Shown here in pieces: positions 8,640 through 16,896 of a stretch of 64,000 nt of DNA. Source of the stretch: Singulisphaera acidiphila DSM 18658 (lineage in GTDB: Bacteria > Planctomycetota > Planctomycetia > Isosphaerales > Isosphaeraceae); assembly GCF_000242455.2 (NCBI RefSeq), contig NC_019892.1, positions 8,070,744 through 8,134,743 on the forward strand, in the 5' to 3' direction. The translations under genes were made by a program, and so were the position numbers. The notes below the pieces were generated by a model. That model was not told the origin of the DNA, did not search any database, and saw only the letters and a list, made by a program, of their open reading frames with translations. The first letter of the stretch is position 1; each line of letters begins with the position of its first letter.

Positions 8640-9254
8640 ATGAATGTCCTGCATATCGATTCCAGCATCCTTGGAGAACAATCCGTCAGTCGAAAAGTCT
8701 CCGCCGCTATCGTGGCTCGACTACGGTTGACCAATCCTGGCCTGAGGGTAACCTACCGCGATGTGGCTGCCGAGCCACTGCCGCAACTTTCCGGCTCACT
8801 TGCCTCAACACTTGGCGCACCGGCTGACCGGGTTCCAGACGAACTCAGCCGCGACGCGGCCAAGCTTCACACCGCTCTGGTTGAGGTATTGGCAGCGGAA
8901 ATCATTGTCGTTGGCGCCCCGATGTACAATTTTGGCATTCCAAGCCAACTCAAAACGTGGCTTGACGCTCTGGCCGTTGCAGGGACAACGTTCCGGTACT
9001 CTTCCGCTGGCTTCGAAGGATTACTCAACAGCAAACGATTCATCATCGCGTCTTCACAGGGTGGGATCTATCGCCCCGGAACTCCGGCCGCGGCTTTGGA
9101 GCACCAAGAGAGCCATTTACGAAGCTTCCTGACTTTTCTTGGTGTGACGCACCTGCAAATCATTCGAGCCGATGGAACGAAATCCTCCCCTACTTCCGAA
9201 GACCACGGATTGCCGTCGGCCCTGAAGCAATTGGAAGCACTTCAAATTTACTAA
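8640..9254 (+). CDS. azoR: FMN-dependent NADH-azoreductase
   Basis: A 204-residue flavodoxin-fold quinone/azo reductase. It has the AzoR family start MNVLHIDSSILGEQSVSRKV, the FMN-binding VVGAPMYNFGIPSQLKTWLD around residues 93-115, and ASSQGGIYRPGTPA around 140. AzoR homodimers use NADH to carry out two-electron reduction of quinones and azo compounds and are usually induced by thiol or quinone stress. An AAGGAG site lies 6 bases before the ATG. It lies 177 bases after the AHSA1 gene; the two could be co-transcribed, but the decayed surroundings suggest an acquired accessory gene. Catalytic motifs look intact. Confidence 0.92.
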   Translation: MNVLHIDSSILGEQSVSRKVSAAIVARLRLTNPGLRVTYRDVAAEPLPQLSGSLASTLGAPADRVPDELSRDAAKLHTALVEVLAAEIIVVGAPMYNFGIPSQLKTWLDALAVAGTTFRYSSAGFEGLLNSKRFIIASSQGGIYRPGTPAAALEHQESHLRSFLTFLGVTHLQIIRADGTKSSPTSEDHGLPSALKQLEALQIY

Positions 9255-9321
9255 CACGGCATTCCACAACAAACACACCTACATCGCAAAGTAAAATCAA
9301 TATTATTGTTTCAGCAAAACA

Positions 9322-9519
9322 TTTACTTGCGGAGCATCAACTCGGCAACGAGCCGTTTGAGCCGCTCAATCTCCCTTCAAACTGGCGCCAACGATAGTAC
9401 GTCGCCTCGGGAATTTATGCTTTTCCACAGACATCAGCACCCAGCATAAATTTGGCGAGATCGCGGTCGGCCTCGCACATCAGGCGAGCCACCTCGTCAA
9501 CACTCCGTCTCTCCTTCAT
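9322..9519 (-). pseudogene. IS3-family OrfA transposase relic
   Basis: Read on the minus strand from an ATG at 9519, the peptide MKERRSVDEVARLMCEADRD continues to a stop. In the same frame it resumes as IPEATYYRWRQ, the helix-turn-helix signature of IS3 OrfA. A frameshift then leads to REIERLKRLVAELMLRK, the leucine-zipper part. No OrfB and no terminal inverted repeats are visible, so this is a dead fragment of about 200 bases. Confidence 0.7.
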
Positions 9520-9579
9520 GGAATCCTCTGGACTCAATCGACCCGAGGGACTCCCATCTCAGGTGGACCAATGATCGGG

Positions 9580-10377
9580 GAGCAGGTCAGATCACCAAGT
9601 GGAAACTCGCCCAAGCCCGGATCCTTCTCGGCAAGCCCAAACAGCGTCAGTTGACGATCACCACATTCGCCGTGGGAACCAGCCTGCGCCAGGTCGAAGA
9701 CCTGCTCGACGTGCTCCTGCCCCCTGAACAGGTATCCTGGAGCGCTGGGGCCAACCCGCGGCCCAGCAAGCCGACCCGGTGCTGAAGGCCCTCGACCCGG
9801 CGTGTGCGACCCAGGTTCAAACCCTCGTGGTAGACGGCGAGTATGACCGCCGTCTTCTGCCACAACCCAGCCGACCACAAGGCCAAGATCTGGGCGAACC
9901 AACTGAAATCCTTCGAGCGTCTGGAGTTCGTCATCTCCGGCGCCGCCAAAGCGATCGCAGCGGCTGTAGAGAAAGTTGCCCAGACCCGTCGCAACGCCCC
10001 CTCCGCCCCGGCGTTGGAACACGGGCTGGACGTCTTCCACACGACCGTGGAAGTCGAGCGGGTCTTGGACCGACACTGGCGACGCGCCAAGGCCGCCTGG
10101 GAGAAAGCCAAGACGGCCAAGCGAGCCGTCGCACATTTGAGACGACAAGGGATCGATGCGCGGGGTGTGGCCCAGACCGCTCGGACGGTGTGGCGTCCGG
10201 CGCTCGCGTCATTCGAGCAGGTGGAGTGTCTCGAAACCGCCTGGAAGCGGGTTCACACCGCGTTGGACCAGTTCCCCGGAGGGTTGGCCCAACGAACACC
10301 CGCGCCCAGGCCGAGATGGCCACGGCGATTGGGGAGTTGAGCGGCCCCAACTGGTCCAAGGTTCCGAATTATCCCTA
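9580..10377 (+). pseudogene. Transposase relic, frameshifted and internally deleted
   Basis: Fragments in several plus-strand frames resemble a DDE-type transposase that I recall as common in planctomycete genomes. They are TTFAVGTSLRQVEDLLDVLL (about 9660-9720), VLKALDPACATQVQTLVVDG (about 9778-9837), then after a break at about 9840 a long piece with LEFVISGAAKAIAAAVEKV and LEHGLDVFHTTVEVERVLDR (9843-10340). It ends with AQAEMATAIGELSGPNWSKV in yet another frame. The segment expected between the second and third pieces is missing. The family name is not certain, and no terminal repeats were found. Confidence 0.6.
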
Positions 10378-10384
10378 AGTCGAG

Positions 10385-10469
10385 TACCGGCGGTGGGATT
10401 CGAACCCACACGGGGGTTACCCCCCTGAGGATTTTAAGTCCTCTGCGTCTGCCATTCCGCCACGCCGGC
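10385..10469 (-). tRNA. tRNA-Leu(UAA)
   Basis: On the minus strand an 85-base cloverleaf begins GCCGGCGTGGCGGAATGGCA and ends with the T-arm GGTTCGAATCC. The acceptor arm GCCGGCG pairs with CGCCGGT (one G-U), with discriminator A. The anticodon stem AGGA/TCCT holds the loop CTTAAAA, giving anticodon UAA. The long class II variable arm (GGGGGG TAA CCCCC-like) is typical of tRNA-Leu. CCA is not encoded. Transposase relics end 7 bases from its 3' side, a common location for integration debris. Confidence 0.96.
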
Positions 10470-10636
10470 CCGTTGGTCGGTGGTTGATTCGATCGTGTTG
10501 GCGACGAATGCCCTCCAAGCCATCCCTGCCAACTTACCACAAAGCAAGGCCCCCGTCTCTCGGGAATTGCGCCTTCGTTGCCAGGAACTCAAAGGCCAAC
10601 CCGATCCGACAGATTTCGTTCCTGGTGATTTACTTC

Positions 10637-10669
10637 AAAAAAGCAAAGAGCCTACGAAAGTAGGCTCTT
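10637..10669 (-). terminator. Intrinsic terminator of the small gene at 10809-11018
   Basis: On the minus strand, a perfect 10-base stem AAGAGCCTAC/GTAGGCTCTT with a TTTC loop is followed by TGC and six T. This is a textbook rho-independent terminator, 140 bases after the 69-residue reading frame and before tRNA-Leu. It argues that the upstream small gene is really transcribed. Confidence 0.85.
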
Positions 10670-10808
10670 CGCAAGCGGCCTCAGCGGCCTTTGGCTTCGT
10701 TAGGATCGGGCAGCGCGGGGACCGACCTCGGCTACTTTCGTGAGTCTGGAGGGACACCATCGACAGCCCCCCCGCTCTGCTCAGTGAAGTGACGTGACCA
10801 GAACGTCC

Positions 10809-11018
10809 TTAGACCGCAACGCGCTCGCCCCTTGAGTCGAATCCCATCAAGAATCGACCGGTCGCGGAGATCATCGAAACTGAAAATCCAGCGCCCGCGT
10901 ACGCCTCAGCGCTGAAGACCGCCTGATTGAAGTCGTTAAATGAACGATGCATGTGAAACGTTCCGTCACTGATGCGAAGCAAGATTGTCGGACTCACTGA
11001 CCTCAACCCCTGGGACAT
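10809..11018 (-). CDS. Small hypothetical protein, 69 residues
   Basis: A short reading frame beginning MSQGLRSVSPTILLRISDGT and ending GRFLMGFDSRGERVAV. The ATG at 11018 has a good GAGGAG site 9 bases upstream, and a strong terminator follows at 10637-10669. The alternating pattern (ILLRISDGTFHMHRSF, GAGFSVSMISATGRFL) suggests a small beta-rich fold. I recognise no family and propose no function. Confidence 0.5.
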   Translation of the reverse strand: MSQGLRSVSPTILLRISDGTFHMHRSFNDFNQAVFSAEAYAGAGFSVSMISATGRFLMGFDSRGERVAV

Positions 11019-11362
11019 TGGCGTCGACTCCTCATGATGCGGCACTCGCCGCACCAAGACACCCACATGCGAACTCAAAGGCTCGATTCGTGATCCTGCA
11101 CAATCGTGAGCCGTCTGTGACGGAAGTCACTCCGGCCCATCTCAAGCACTCCCACTGTTCTCTACGTATTCATCGAGTTTTTAGGCCAACCTCGTCGCGA
11201 TTTTTCTCGATCCCTTGAAAACGGCGCCCGTTTGCCTGGGGGTTCGGAACAACAGTCACCAACACCGAACGTAAGCGCGCACGATCGACACCCAAAGTCC
11301 AATCGCTCGGCTCAGGTGTCGTATCGTCTACGCACGTGTCAGGCCCAACCCACGTGGATCGC
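11019..11362. other. Intergenic stretch, no gene seen
   Basis: 344 bases between the end of the gamma-glutamyltransferase gene and the small protein gene. The region near 11019-11150 should hold the promoter of the small gene; no clear -35/-10 pair was recognised. Confidence 0.4.
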
Positions 11363-13120
11363 CTAATCCCCCGAGGCGCGTGAGGTCTCGCGACGGCGAT
11401 CGGCAACTCCATGCCGGCGGCCCGTCTCGGGGTCGACGACGATGGTGTGAGCGTCCCCTTGGATTCCTCCAAAGCGTAAGCGATAGCCCATCTTCTCCAA
11501 GGCTTCGCGTGTCTCCTGAGGCCAGCCCTTCCCTTCAAGGGCGACGACGTCGGGGAACCAGGCGTGATGGGTTCGGACCGCATCGACGGACTCTCTCGGC
11601 TCGAGTTGGAACTCGAGATTGTTGAGTACGACCCACAAGACGGTATTGGGGATGGTACGGCCGCCGGGCGAGCCCGTGACGAGCTGAACGCGGCCCTTTT
11701 TCAAGACGATTGTCGGCGTCTGCGAACTCAGCATCCGTTTTCGGGGTTCGATCAGATTCGGAGCCGTGCCGATCCGTCCTAGGGAGTCGGTCCGTCCGGG
11801 AACAATGTTGAAGTCGCCCATCTCGTTGTTGAGGAGGAAACCGGCTCCTGCAACCACGGCCTTGGAGCCATACCCTTCTTCCAATGTATACGTCAGCGCG
11901 GCGGCATTGCCGTCGCCGTCGATCGTCGAGAGGTGGGTGGTGTCGCTCCCTTCCGCCGTGAGCACCGGGAACGGAGCGAGCTCGGCACTCGGGGTGGCGC
12001 GGTCGGTGATTGAGCGGGCGAGTTCGTCGGCGTAGGCCTTCGAGATCAGCTTGGCCACCGGCACGTTGACGAACTCGGGGTCGGCGATCTCGGTCGCTCG
12101 GGTGAAAAAGCCGCGGCGCATCGCTTCCGTCACACGATGCAGGGTCCGAGGCGACCGAGGGCCATCGGCTTTGAGGTCAAAGCGTTCGAGGATGTTGAGC
12201 ATCTCGGCAAGGAGGATCCCACCGGACGCGGACGGCCCCATGCCATAAACATCGAAGCCGCGAAAGGTCGAATGGATCGGGGAACGTTCCTTGGCCTGAT
12301 ACGCCTTGAGGTCGTCGAGAGTGACCAGACCGCCATGCTCTGCCATATATTTCGTGAGAAGCTGCGCGGTTCGACCAGTGTAGAACTCGTCCGGGCCCTC
12401 GTTGGCGATGCGGTCAAGGGTATCGGCCAGGTCGCGTTGAATGAGACGCTCGCCGGCCTGCCAGGGGGTGCGGTCCGGTTTGGCGAATGCTTCGACGGAC
12501 TCGGGGAAATCGGCGAGACGGTCCGATCCCGGCCCCAGGTCGTCCTTACCCCCGACTTCGAGGCGCCCTTGCTTGAAGAGCTGCTGGTTGAGCGACTTGG
12601 CGAGTGTCTCCGAGACGGGGAATCCCTCGCGCGCCAACCGGGCGGCGGGGCGAACCAGGTCGGCCCAGGGCGACTTGCCGATCCGGGCATGAATCAGGCC
12701 GAGGCCCCGCACCGTCGCCGGCACTCCGGCCGCTTTCGCCCCGGCGCGATGGTGGGGGACCGGTTTGCCGTCAGGGCCAAGGTACATCTTCGAGTCCGCG
12801 GCTTGCGGGGCCATCTCGCGGAAGTCGAACGTGAGAACCTCGCGCCCCTCGGCGCGATAAGCGACCAGGAATCCGCCGCCACCGAGGTTGCCCGCCGCCG
12901 GGTGCGTCACCGCAAGCGCGAACGCCGTCGCCACGGCCGCATCGAAGGCGTTCCCGCCATTTCTCATGACATCGCGGCCGATGTCCGATGCGTGCCCCTC
13001 TTGAGAAACAACAACGTGTTTGGAGAAAACCTGCCCGCGCGCGTCTACCGACAGAAGCGCGATTAAGGCCAACGCCAGCCAGCCATTTACCCGACCCATC
13101 CCTCGCCCACACCCTCGCAT
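11363..13120 (-). CDS. ggt: Gamma-glutamyltransferase (glutathione hydrolase)
   Basis: A 585-residue exported enzyme that transfers or hydrolyses the gamma-glutamyl group of glutathione and related compounds. It is made as a proenzyme that cleaves itself before a Thr. The sequence shows HVVVSQEGHASDIGRDVMRN, then NGGNAFDAAVATAFALAVTH and GNLGGGGFLVAYR in the large subunit. The autocatalytic region is EGSDTTHLSTIDGDGNA, followed by GFLLNNEMGDF and TGSPGGRTIPNTV in the small subunit. The start at 13120 is chosen because GGAGG lies 6 bases before it; the N-terminus then has a basic region and the hydrophobic signal GWLALALIALLSVDARGQ. It sits alone between opposite-strand or unrelated genes. Length is typical of the family (about 580). 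Confidence 0.95.
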   Translation of the reverse strand: MRGCGRGMGRVNGWLALALIALLSVDARGQVFSKHVVVSQEGHASDIGRDVMRNGGNAFDAAVATAFALAVTHPAAGNLGGGGFLVAYRAEGREVLTFDFREMAPQAADSKMYLGPDGKPVPHHRAGAKAAGVPATVRGLGLIHARIGKSPWADLVRPAARLAREGFPVSETLAKSLNQQLFKQGRLEVGGKDDLGPGSDRLADFPESVEAFAKPDRTPWQAGERLIQRDLADTLDRIANEGPDEFYTGRTAQLLTKYMAEHGGLVTLDDLKAYQAKERSPIHSTFRGFDVYGMGPSASGGILLAEMLNILERFDLKADGPRSPRTLHRVTEAMRRGFFTRATEIADPEFVNVPVAKLISKAYADELARSITDRATPSAELAPFPVLTAEGSDTTHLSTIDGDGNAAALTYTLEEGYGSKAVVAGAGFLLNNEMGDFNIVPGRTDSLGRIGTAPNLIEPRKRMLSSQTPTIVLKKGRVQLVTGSPGGRTIPNTVLWVVLNNLEFQLEPRESVDAVRTHHAWFPDVVALEGKGWPQETREALEKMGYRLRFGGIQGDAHTIVVDPETGRRHGVADRRRETSRASGD

Positions 13121-13369
13121 CGCCATCCTCCGCCCGGTTCCCAAAGGTCGCTCCAACAATGTTGTTCCCTGGCGGGGACCATCTTATCACGAGGGGCGAG
13201 GTCGCGTCTCAACAGGGTGAATGGGTCCCCCGCGCGTGATCGGCACGGCGCGGCGAAAAAACGAGGTTGACCGAATCGGCATGAGCGTCTAGAGTCCCGG
13301 CCGATATGCACCGGAACTTGAATGATTCTTTTCCGGCATGGCCCCAACGGCTGAAGGAGATGCTTCGCA

Positions 13370-14662
13370 ATGGTCGCATGGACGCGCGGTCGGATGAGCC
13401 AAGCGATGTTGTTCACCCTGGCCTCGGTCGGGGCACTCGCGAATTCTGAGGCAACCGCTCAGGGAATACTCAACCGTGGGAAAACGGCAAAGAAGGCCGC
13501 GGCGGCTCCGAGCAAAGACCAGGCTCCTCCTGCCGCTTTCAACCAGGATGAGATCCCCAAACTCGAGATGAAGCGGATCCCGGTCAATCCGGATGATGCG
13601 ATTGCCACGGTCAACGGCCAGAAGATCACCCGGCAGCAACTGGCCGACGAATGCGTCGCGCGGCAAGGGGAGGAGATCCTCGAAACCTTGGTCGCTCGCA
13701 CCCTGATCGACCAGGCGCTCCGAGCGAAGAAGCTGGAAGTGACGGCCGTCGAAATCGACAACGAAATCGAGAACGTCGCCCAGAACGTCGCTCACGTCGG
13801 CCGTGAAGCCTGGCTCCGGACGCTCGCCAAGGAACGGAAGATCAGCCCGACCCAGTATGCCCGCGATATCATTTATCCGGCCCTGGCGCTCCGCAAGCTG
13901 GCTGATAAGCGGGTTCAAGTTACCGCCGACGACATGAGGGATTCGTTCGAGGCGCAGTACGGCGAGAAGATTCGCTGCCGCCTCATCATGGTCGACAAGC
14001 TCCCCGCAGCCCAGGGAATCTGGGAAGAGCTTCGCAAGAACCCGGCCGGCTTCGAGAAGCTCGCCCAGGAGCGTTCGATGGACGCCGGCAGCCGGTCACT
14101 CGGTGGTTTGCTCGCCGAGCCGATCTCCCGGCACGCCCATCCCCGGAACGTCTCGGAGGCGGCATTCCGCCAACTGGTCGACGGCGACCCCATGGATAAG
14201 GACGTCTCGCACAAGCCCAAGGACGGTGACTTCACCGGCCCGATTCAAGTGGCCGAGGCGACCTGGATCATCCTCAAGCGCGAAGGCCTGATCGAAGGTA
14301 ACAAGAACGCCAATCCCAAGGATGAGCGGATCCGTAAAAACGTTTACGACATGATCTACGAGGTCAAGCTCAAGGAGGCGATGAGCACGACCTTCGTCGA
14401 GTTGATGGATGCCGCCGTGATCGACAATAAGCTGACCGGGCACGTCAAGCTCGTCAACGAGAAGCTGCCCGAGGACGAGAGGCTGCCCTCCAGCGAGCTC
14501 GACACGAACGTGCAGCTGATGAGCGACCCGGCGGGGAGCCTGCCCGAGCCGAATGCGAAGGCCACTCAAGCCACCGCGCCGAAGCTTGGGACCCCGGCCG
14601 GTGTGCCGGCCGCCGTCGCCGAGCAGGCCGAGTCGCTCAAGCGCCCCCCGGTGAAGCGTTGA
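13370..14662 (+). CDS. Exported parvulin-type peptidyl-prolyl isomerase (SurA/PpiC-like)
   Basis: A 430-residue protein with a signal-like start (MLFTLASVGALANSEATAQG) and a SurA-type N-terminal helical chaperone region, about residues 75-190 (IATVNGQKITRQQLADECVA, IDQALRAKKLEVTAVEID). A parvulin-like domain spans about 195-310 (KIRCRLIMVDKLPAAQGIWE, FEKLAQERSMDAGSRSLGGL, then FTGPIQVAEATWIILKREG). The C-terminal 60 residues are Pro/Ala-rich and probably disordered. It probably helps fold or chaperone envelope proteins, which suits the nearby bamA, but it could be a chaperone with weak isomerase activity. The ATG at 13370 has AAGGAG 10 bases upstream; an in-frame ATG at 13394 is an alternative. 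A terminator hairpin follows. Confidence 0.85.
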   Translation: MVAWTRGRMSQAMLFTLASVGALANSEATAQGILNRGKTAKKAAAAPSKDQAPPAAFNQDEIPKLEMKRIPVNPDDAIATVNGQKITRQQLADECVARQGEEILETLVARTLIDQALRAKKLEVTAVEIDNEIENVAQNVAHVGREAWLRTLAKERKISPTQYARDIIYPALALRKLADKRVQVTADDMRDSFEAQYGEKIRCRLIMVDKLPAAQGIWEELRKNPAGFEKLAQERSMDAGSRSLGGLLAEPISRHAHPRNVSEAAFRQLVDGDPMDKDVSHKPKDGDFTGPIQVAEATWIILKREGLIEGNKNANPKDERIRKNVYDMIYEVKLKEAMSTTFVELMDAAVIDNKLTGHVKLVNEKLPEDERLPSSELDTNVQLMSDPAGSLPEPNAKATQATAPKLGTPAGVPAAVAEQAESLKRPPVKR

Positions 14663-14701
14663 TCTGATTCGATTTGACTCGAGACGCGATTGTTGACGCA
14701 C

Positions 14702-14747
14702 GCCCTTGCCCGACCCCTCATCGCGAGGGAAAACAACGGGCAAGGGC
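14702..14747 (+). terminator. Hairpin after the parvulin gene
   Basis: The arms GCCCTTGCCCG (14702-14712) and CGGGCAAGGGC (14737-14747) are perfectly complementary over 11 bases, with a nested CCTC/GAGG hairpin in the loop. The tail TCAACCCTTTC is only mildly T-rich. The remainder of 14663-15150 has no gene I can support. Confidence 0.6.
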
Positions 14748-15150
14748 TCAACCCTTTCAAGCCAGGTCCTGATCTGATCAAGTGATCCTCGGCTCGTTTG
14801 GTGAAGGTCTACGCAGTTGAACACAGCTTTCTTTCATATCTTCTCGTAAACGGCCGTAGTCGCTTATGTCCAGCCCTGGAACCACGGGCGACTTGTGCCC
14901 ACTCTTGAATGGAATCTCATGAATTTGAATGAAAATTGCGGGCGGGTCGCCCGCGATCCCAGGGGGTGAGCGGTCTCGGCACGATTCAGGGAGATGTGTC
15001 AGGGACTGGCTGATCGCTCGCGAGTTCCTCCGGCAAGAGGCAAGGGCTCTGTTGGATGTCGCTCCATGCCTCCGGTTGCAAGCAACCACGGGCACCCAGA
15101 AAATCAAGAAAGACCGTGTTCACCGGTTTAGAAGCGCGAGGGATGAGACC

Positions 15151-15897
15151 ATGTCGACGAATTCCAAGGGAGCGGGACGACTCGTCCGCTCACTCATGGC
15201 TCTCGGACTCGCCGCGGTCCCAGGTTGCGGGACGGTCAAAACAACCAACACACCCCGAACCGGGACGGAGCAGCTTCTGCTCACCAATGCCTGGGACTCT
15301 GCGCTCCAGAAGATCGACTTCCGACCGCTGACCGGAGTTCCCGTCTTCCTCGACACCACCAACATCACGGCCGTCGACCAGGGATGGGTCGTCTCCAGCC
15401 TCCGCCAGTCGATGCTCACTCAGGGCGTGCTGCTACGGACCAAGGCCGAACAGGCGCAGTGGATCGTCGAGGCGCGGGTCGGTGTGTACGGCACCGACGA
15501 GCATAACTTGCTCATCGGGATTCCGCAGACCGCCGTCCCCCCAACCCTTCCCGGGATCCCGGCGGGGACCATCCCCGAGATGCCATTCATCAAGAAGAGC
15601 AACCAGCAAGGGATGGCCAAGCTCGCCCTCTTCGCTTATGACCGCGCCAGCGGTCAGTTCGTTTGGAGCTCGGGAACGATCCTGTCCACCTCGAGCGCCA
15701 AGGACACATACGTCGGCGGCGTCGGCCCCATCCAGGGGGGGACGATCCGCGGCGGAACCGAGTTCGTCGGGATCAAGATCCCGCTCACCTCCGAGGCCGG
15801 CGGAGACGAAGCGGGCCGGGCCGGTCGGCAAAACACTCCGTCCGATCCCGCCGCCCTCCGCCAGTCCGCCTCCGACCTCGACTCGTTCATGCCCTGA
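15151..15897 (+). CDS. Envelope lipoprotein (DUF6655-like)
   Basis: A 248-residue lipoprotein. The ATG at 15151 gives a basic N-terminus, then the hydrophobic SLMALGLAAVPGC with the lipobox Cys at about residue 26. The body has RTGTEQLLLTNAWDSALQKI, then GVPVFLDTTNI, VVSSLRQSMLTQGVLLRTKA and WIVEARVGVYGTDEHNLLIG. This pattern matches, from memory, a planctomycete lipoprotein family labelled DUF6655; that name should be checked. It probably sits in the outer membrane, with no known enzymatic function. A longer in-frame reading from 14929 lacks a signal at its start and is less likely. The final 40 residues are Ser/Ala/Asp-rich and probably disordered. Confidence 0.8.
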   Translation: MSTNSKGAGRLVRSLMALGLAAVPGCGTVKTTNTPRTGTEQLLLTNAWDSALQKIDFRPLTGVPVFLDTTNITAVDQGWVVSSLRQSMLTQGVLLRTKAEQAQWIVEARVGVYGTDEHNLLIGIPQTAVPPTLPGIPAGTIPEMPFIKKSNQQGMAKLALFAYDRASGQFVWSSGTILSTSSAKDTYVGGVGPIQGGTIRGGTEFVGIKIPLTSEAGGDEAGRAGRQNTPSDPAALRQSASDLDSFMP

Positions 15898-16250
15898 TCC
15901 CCCCGCCCTTGGGTTACCCCCTGCCAGGAACCCCGATTCTTACCGAGAGCCAATGCTTTGCGCATTTCGTGCGCGCGTTTTCGCGGTAGGATAATATGTA
16001 CCTAGAGTGGTCGACCCTCCATCAGGGGGCCCACGTCTGGGGTGGCTGGGGTCCGAAGACGGCCCCTTCCTCAGTTGCTGGTCTCGGTTTTTCCTTGATT
16101 TTCCGATGGGCGGCCGCAGCCATGGCCATGTGGCTAGGTAGAACCCGTGGCCCTCAGGGCTGCACGCAATTCCAAAGGAAGACCCCGTCCATCAACTCAG
16201 CCATAGCGAAGCCACCCGCCGCCTTTGCTGCCTCCGGAGCTTGACCTGCA
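15898..16250. other. Intergenic stretch before apt, no gene seen
   Basis: 353 bases with no supported gene. It presumably holds the apt promoter, but no consensus boxes were recognised with confidence. Confidence 0.4.
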
Positions 16251-16781
16251 ATGTCCGCACTGGCCTCAATCGACCCGCGTGACTGGATCCGCGATGTCCC
16301 CGATTTCCCCAAGCCCGGGATCCTATTCAAGGACATCACCCCGTTACTGGGCGAGCCCAAGGCATTCCGCGCAGTGATCGACCGGCTCGCGGAACAATTC
16401 GCAGGCCGCAAGATCGACGCCGTGGCCGCAGCCGAAGCCCGCGGCTTCATCTTCGGGGCCCCGCTGGCACTCGCCCTGGGCGTCGGGTTCGTCCCGATCC
16501 GCAAGCCGGGCAAGCTCCCGTATCAGACCGTCTCCCTCGAGTACGCCCTCGAGTACGGCACCGATCGGCTCGAGATGCACAACGACGCCGTTGGCCCTGG
16601 CCAAAGGATCCTGCTCCTGGACGACGTCCTCGCCACCGGCGGCACCATGAGGGCCTGCCGCGACCTGGTCCAGCGAACCGGCGCGGAGGTGGTCGCCTGC
16701 GCCTTCGTCGTCGAGCTCAGCTTCCTGAAAGGCCGGGAAATGCTCAAGCCCTGCGAGGTCTCCAGCCTGATCATCTACTGA
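16251..16781 (+). CDS. apt: Adenine phosphoribosyltransferase
   Basis: A 176-residue type I phosphoribosyltransferase of the purine salvage pathway, converting adenine and PRPP to AMP and pyrophosphate in the cytoplasm. The family start is clear (WIRDVPDFPKPGILFKDITP), followed by AAAEARGFIFGAPLALALG and the FVPIRKPGKLP loop. The PRPP-binding motif ILLLDDVLATGGTM lies around residues 120-133. Length fits the family (about 170-180). A GGAG lies 13 bases before the ATG. It converges with bamA, and paired hairpins separate the two. Confidence 0.97.
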   Translation: MSALASIDPRDWIRDVPDFPKPGILFKDITPLLGEPKAFRAVIDRLAEQFAGRKIDAVAAAEARGFIFGAPLALALGVGFVPIRKPGKLPYQTVSLEYALEYGTDRLEMHNDAVGPGQRILLLDDVLATGGTMRACRDLVQRTGAEVVACAFVVELSFLKGREMLKPCEVSSLIIY

Positions 16782-16796
16782 TAGGCCTGACTCTTT

Positions 16797-16819
16797 TCGC
16801 TCGCCCTCAAGGCAAGCGA
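16797..16819 (+). terminator. Hairpin after apt
   Basis: TCGCTCGCC (16797-16805) pairs with GGCAAGCGA (16811-16819) with one mismatch and a 5-base loop. It is followed by TTTGTGT, and CTCTTTT precedes it. It lies 15 bases after the apt stop and is a plausible apt terminator. Confidence 0.5.
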
Positions 16820-16844
16820 TTTGTGTCGTCGCGTGAAGGCCGAG

Positions 16845-16896
16845 TCGGAAAACCGTTTTCGCTCGCTCTCCAGGCGAGCGAGAATCGGCTTTCCGA
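16845..16896 (-). terminator. Long stem-loop directly after bamA
   Basis: Immediately downstream of the bamA stop, an outer TCGGAAA/TTTCCGA pairing and an inner TCGCTCGC/GCGAGCGA pairing (16859-16866 with 16874-16881) make one extended, slightly interrupted stem. Its inner core copies the sequence of the apt hairpin. It is a likely terminator for bamA. Confidence 0.55.

Noticed and set aside
9534..10148. A 204-codon minus-strand frame over the transposase relic
   Set aside because: The plus strand carries recognisable transposase fragments; the minus frame has no family features.
10480..10743. An 87-codon plus-strand frame beside tRNA-Leu
   Set aside because: It overlaps the clear minus-strand terminator, has no ribosome-binding site and no recognisable content.
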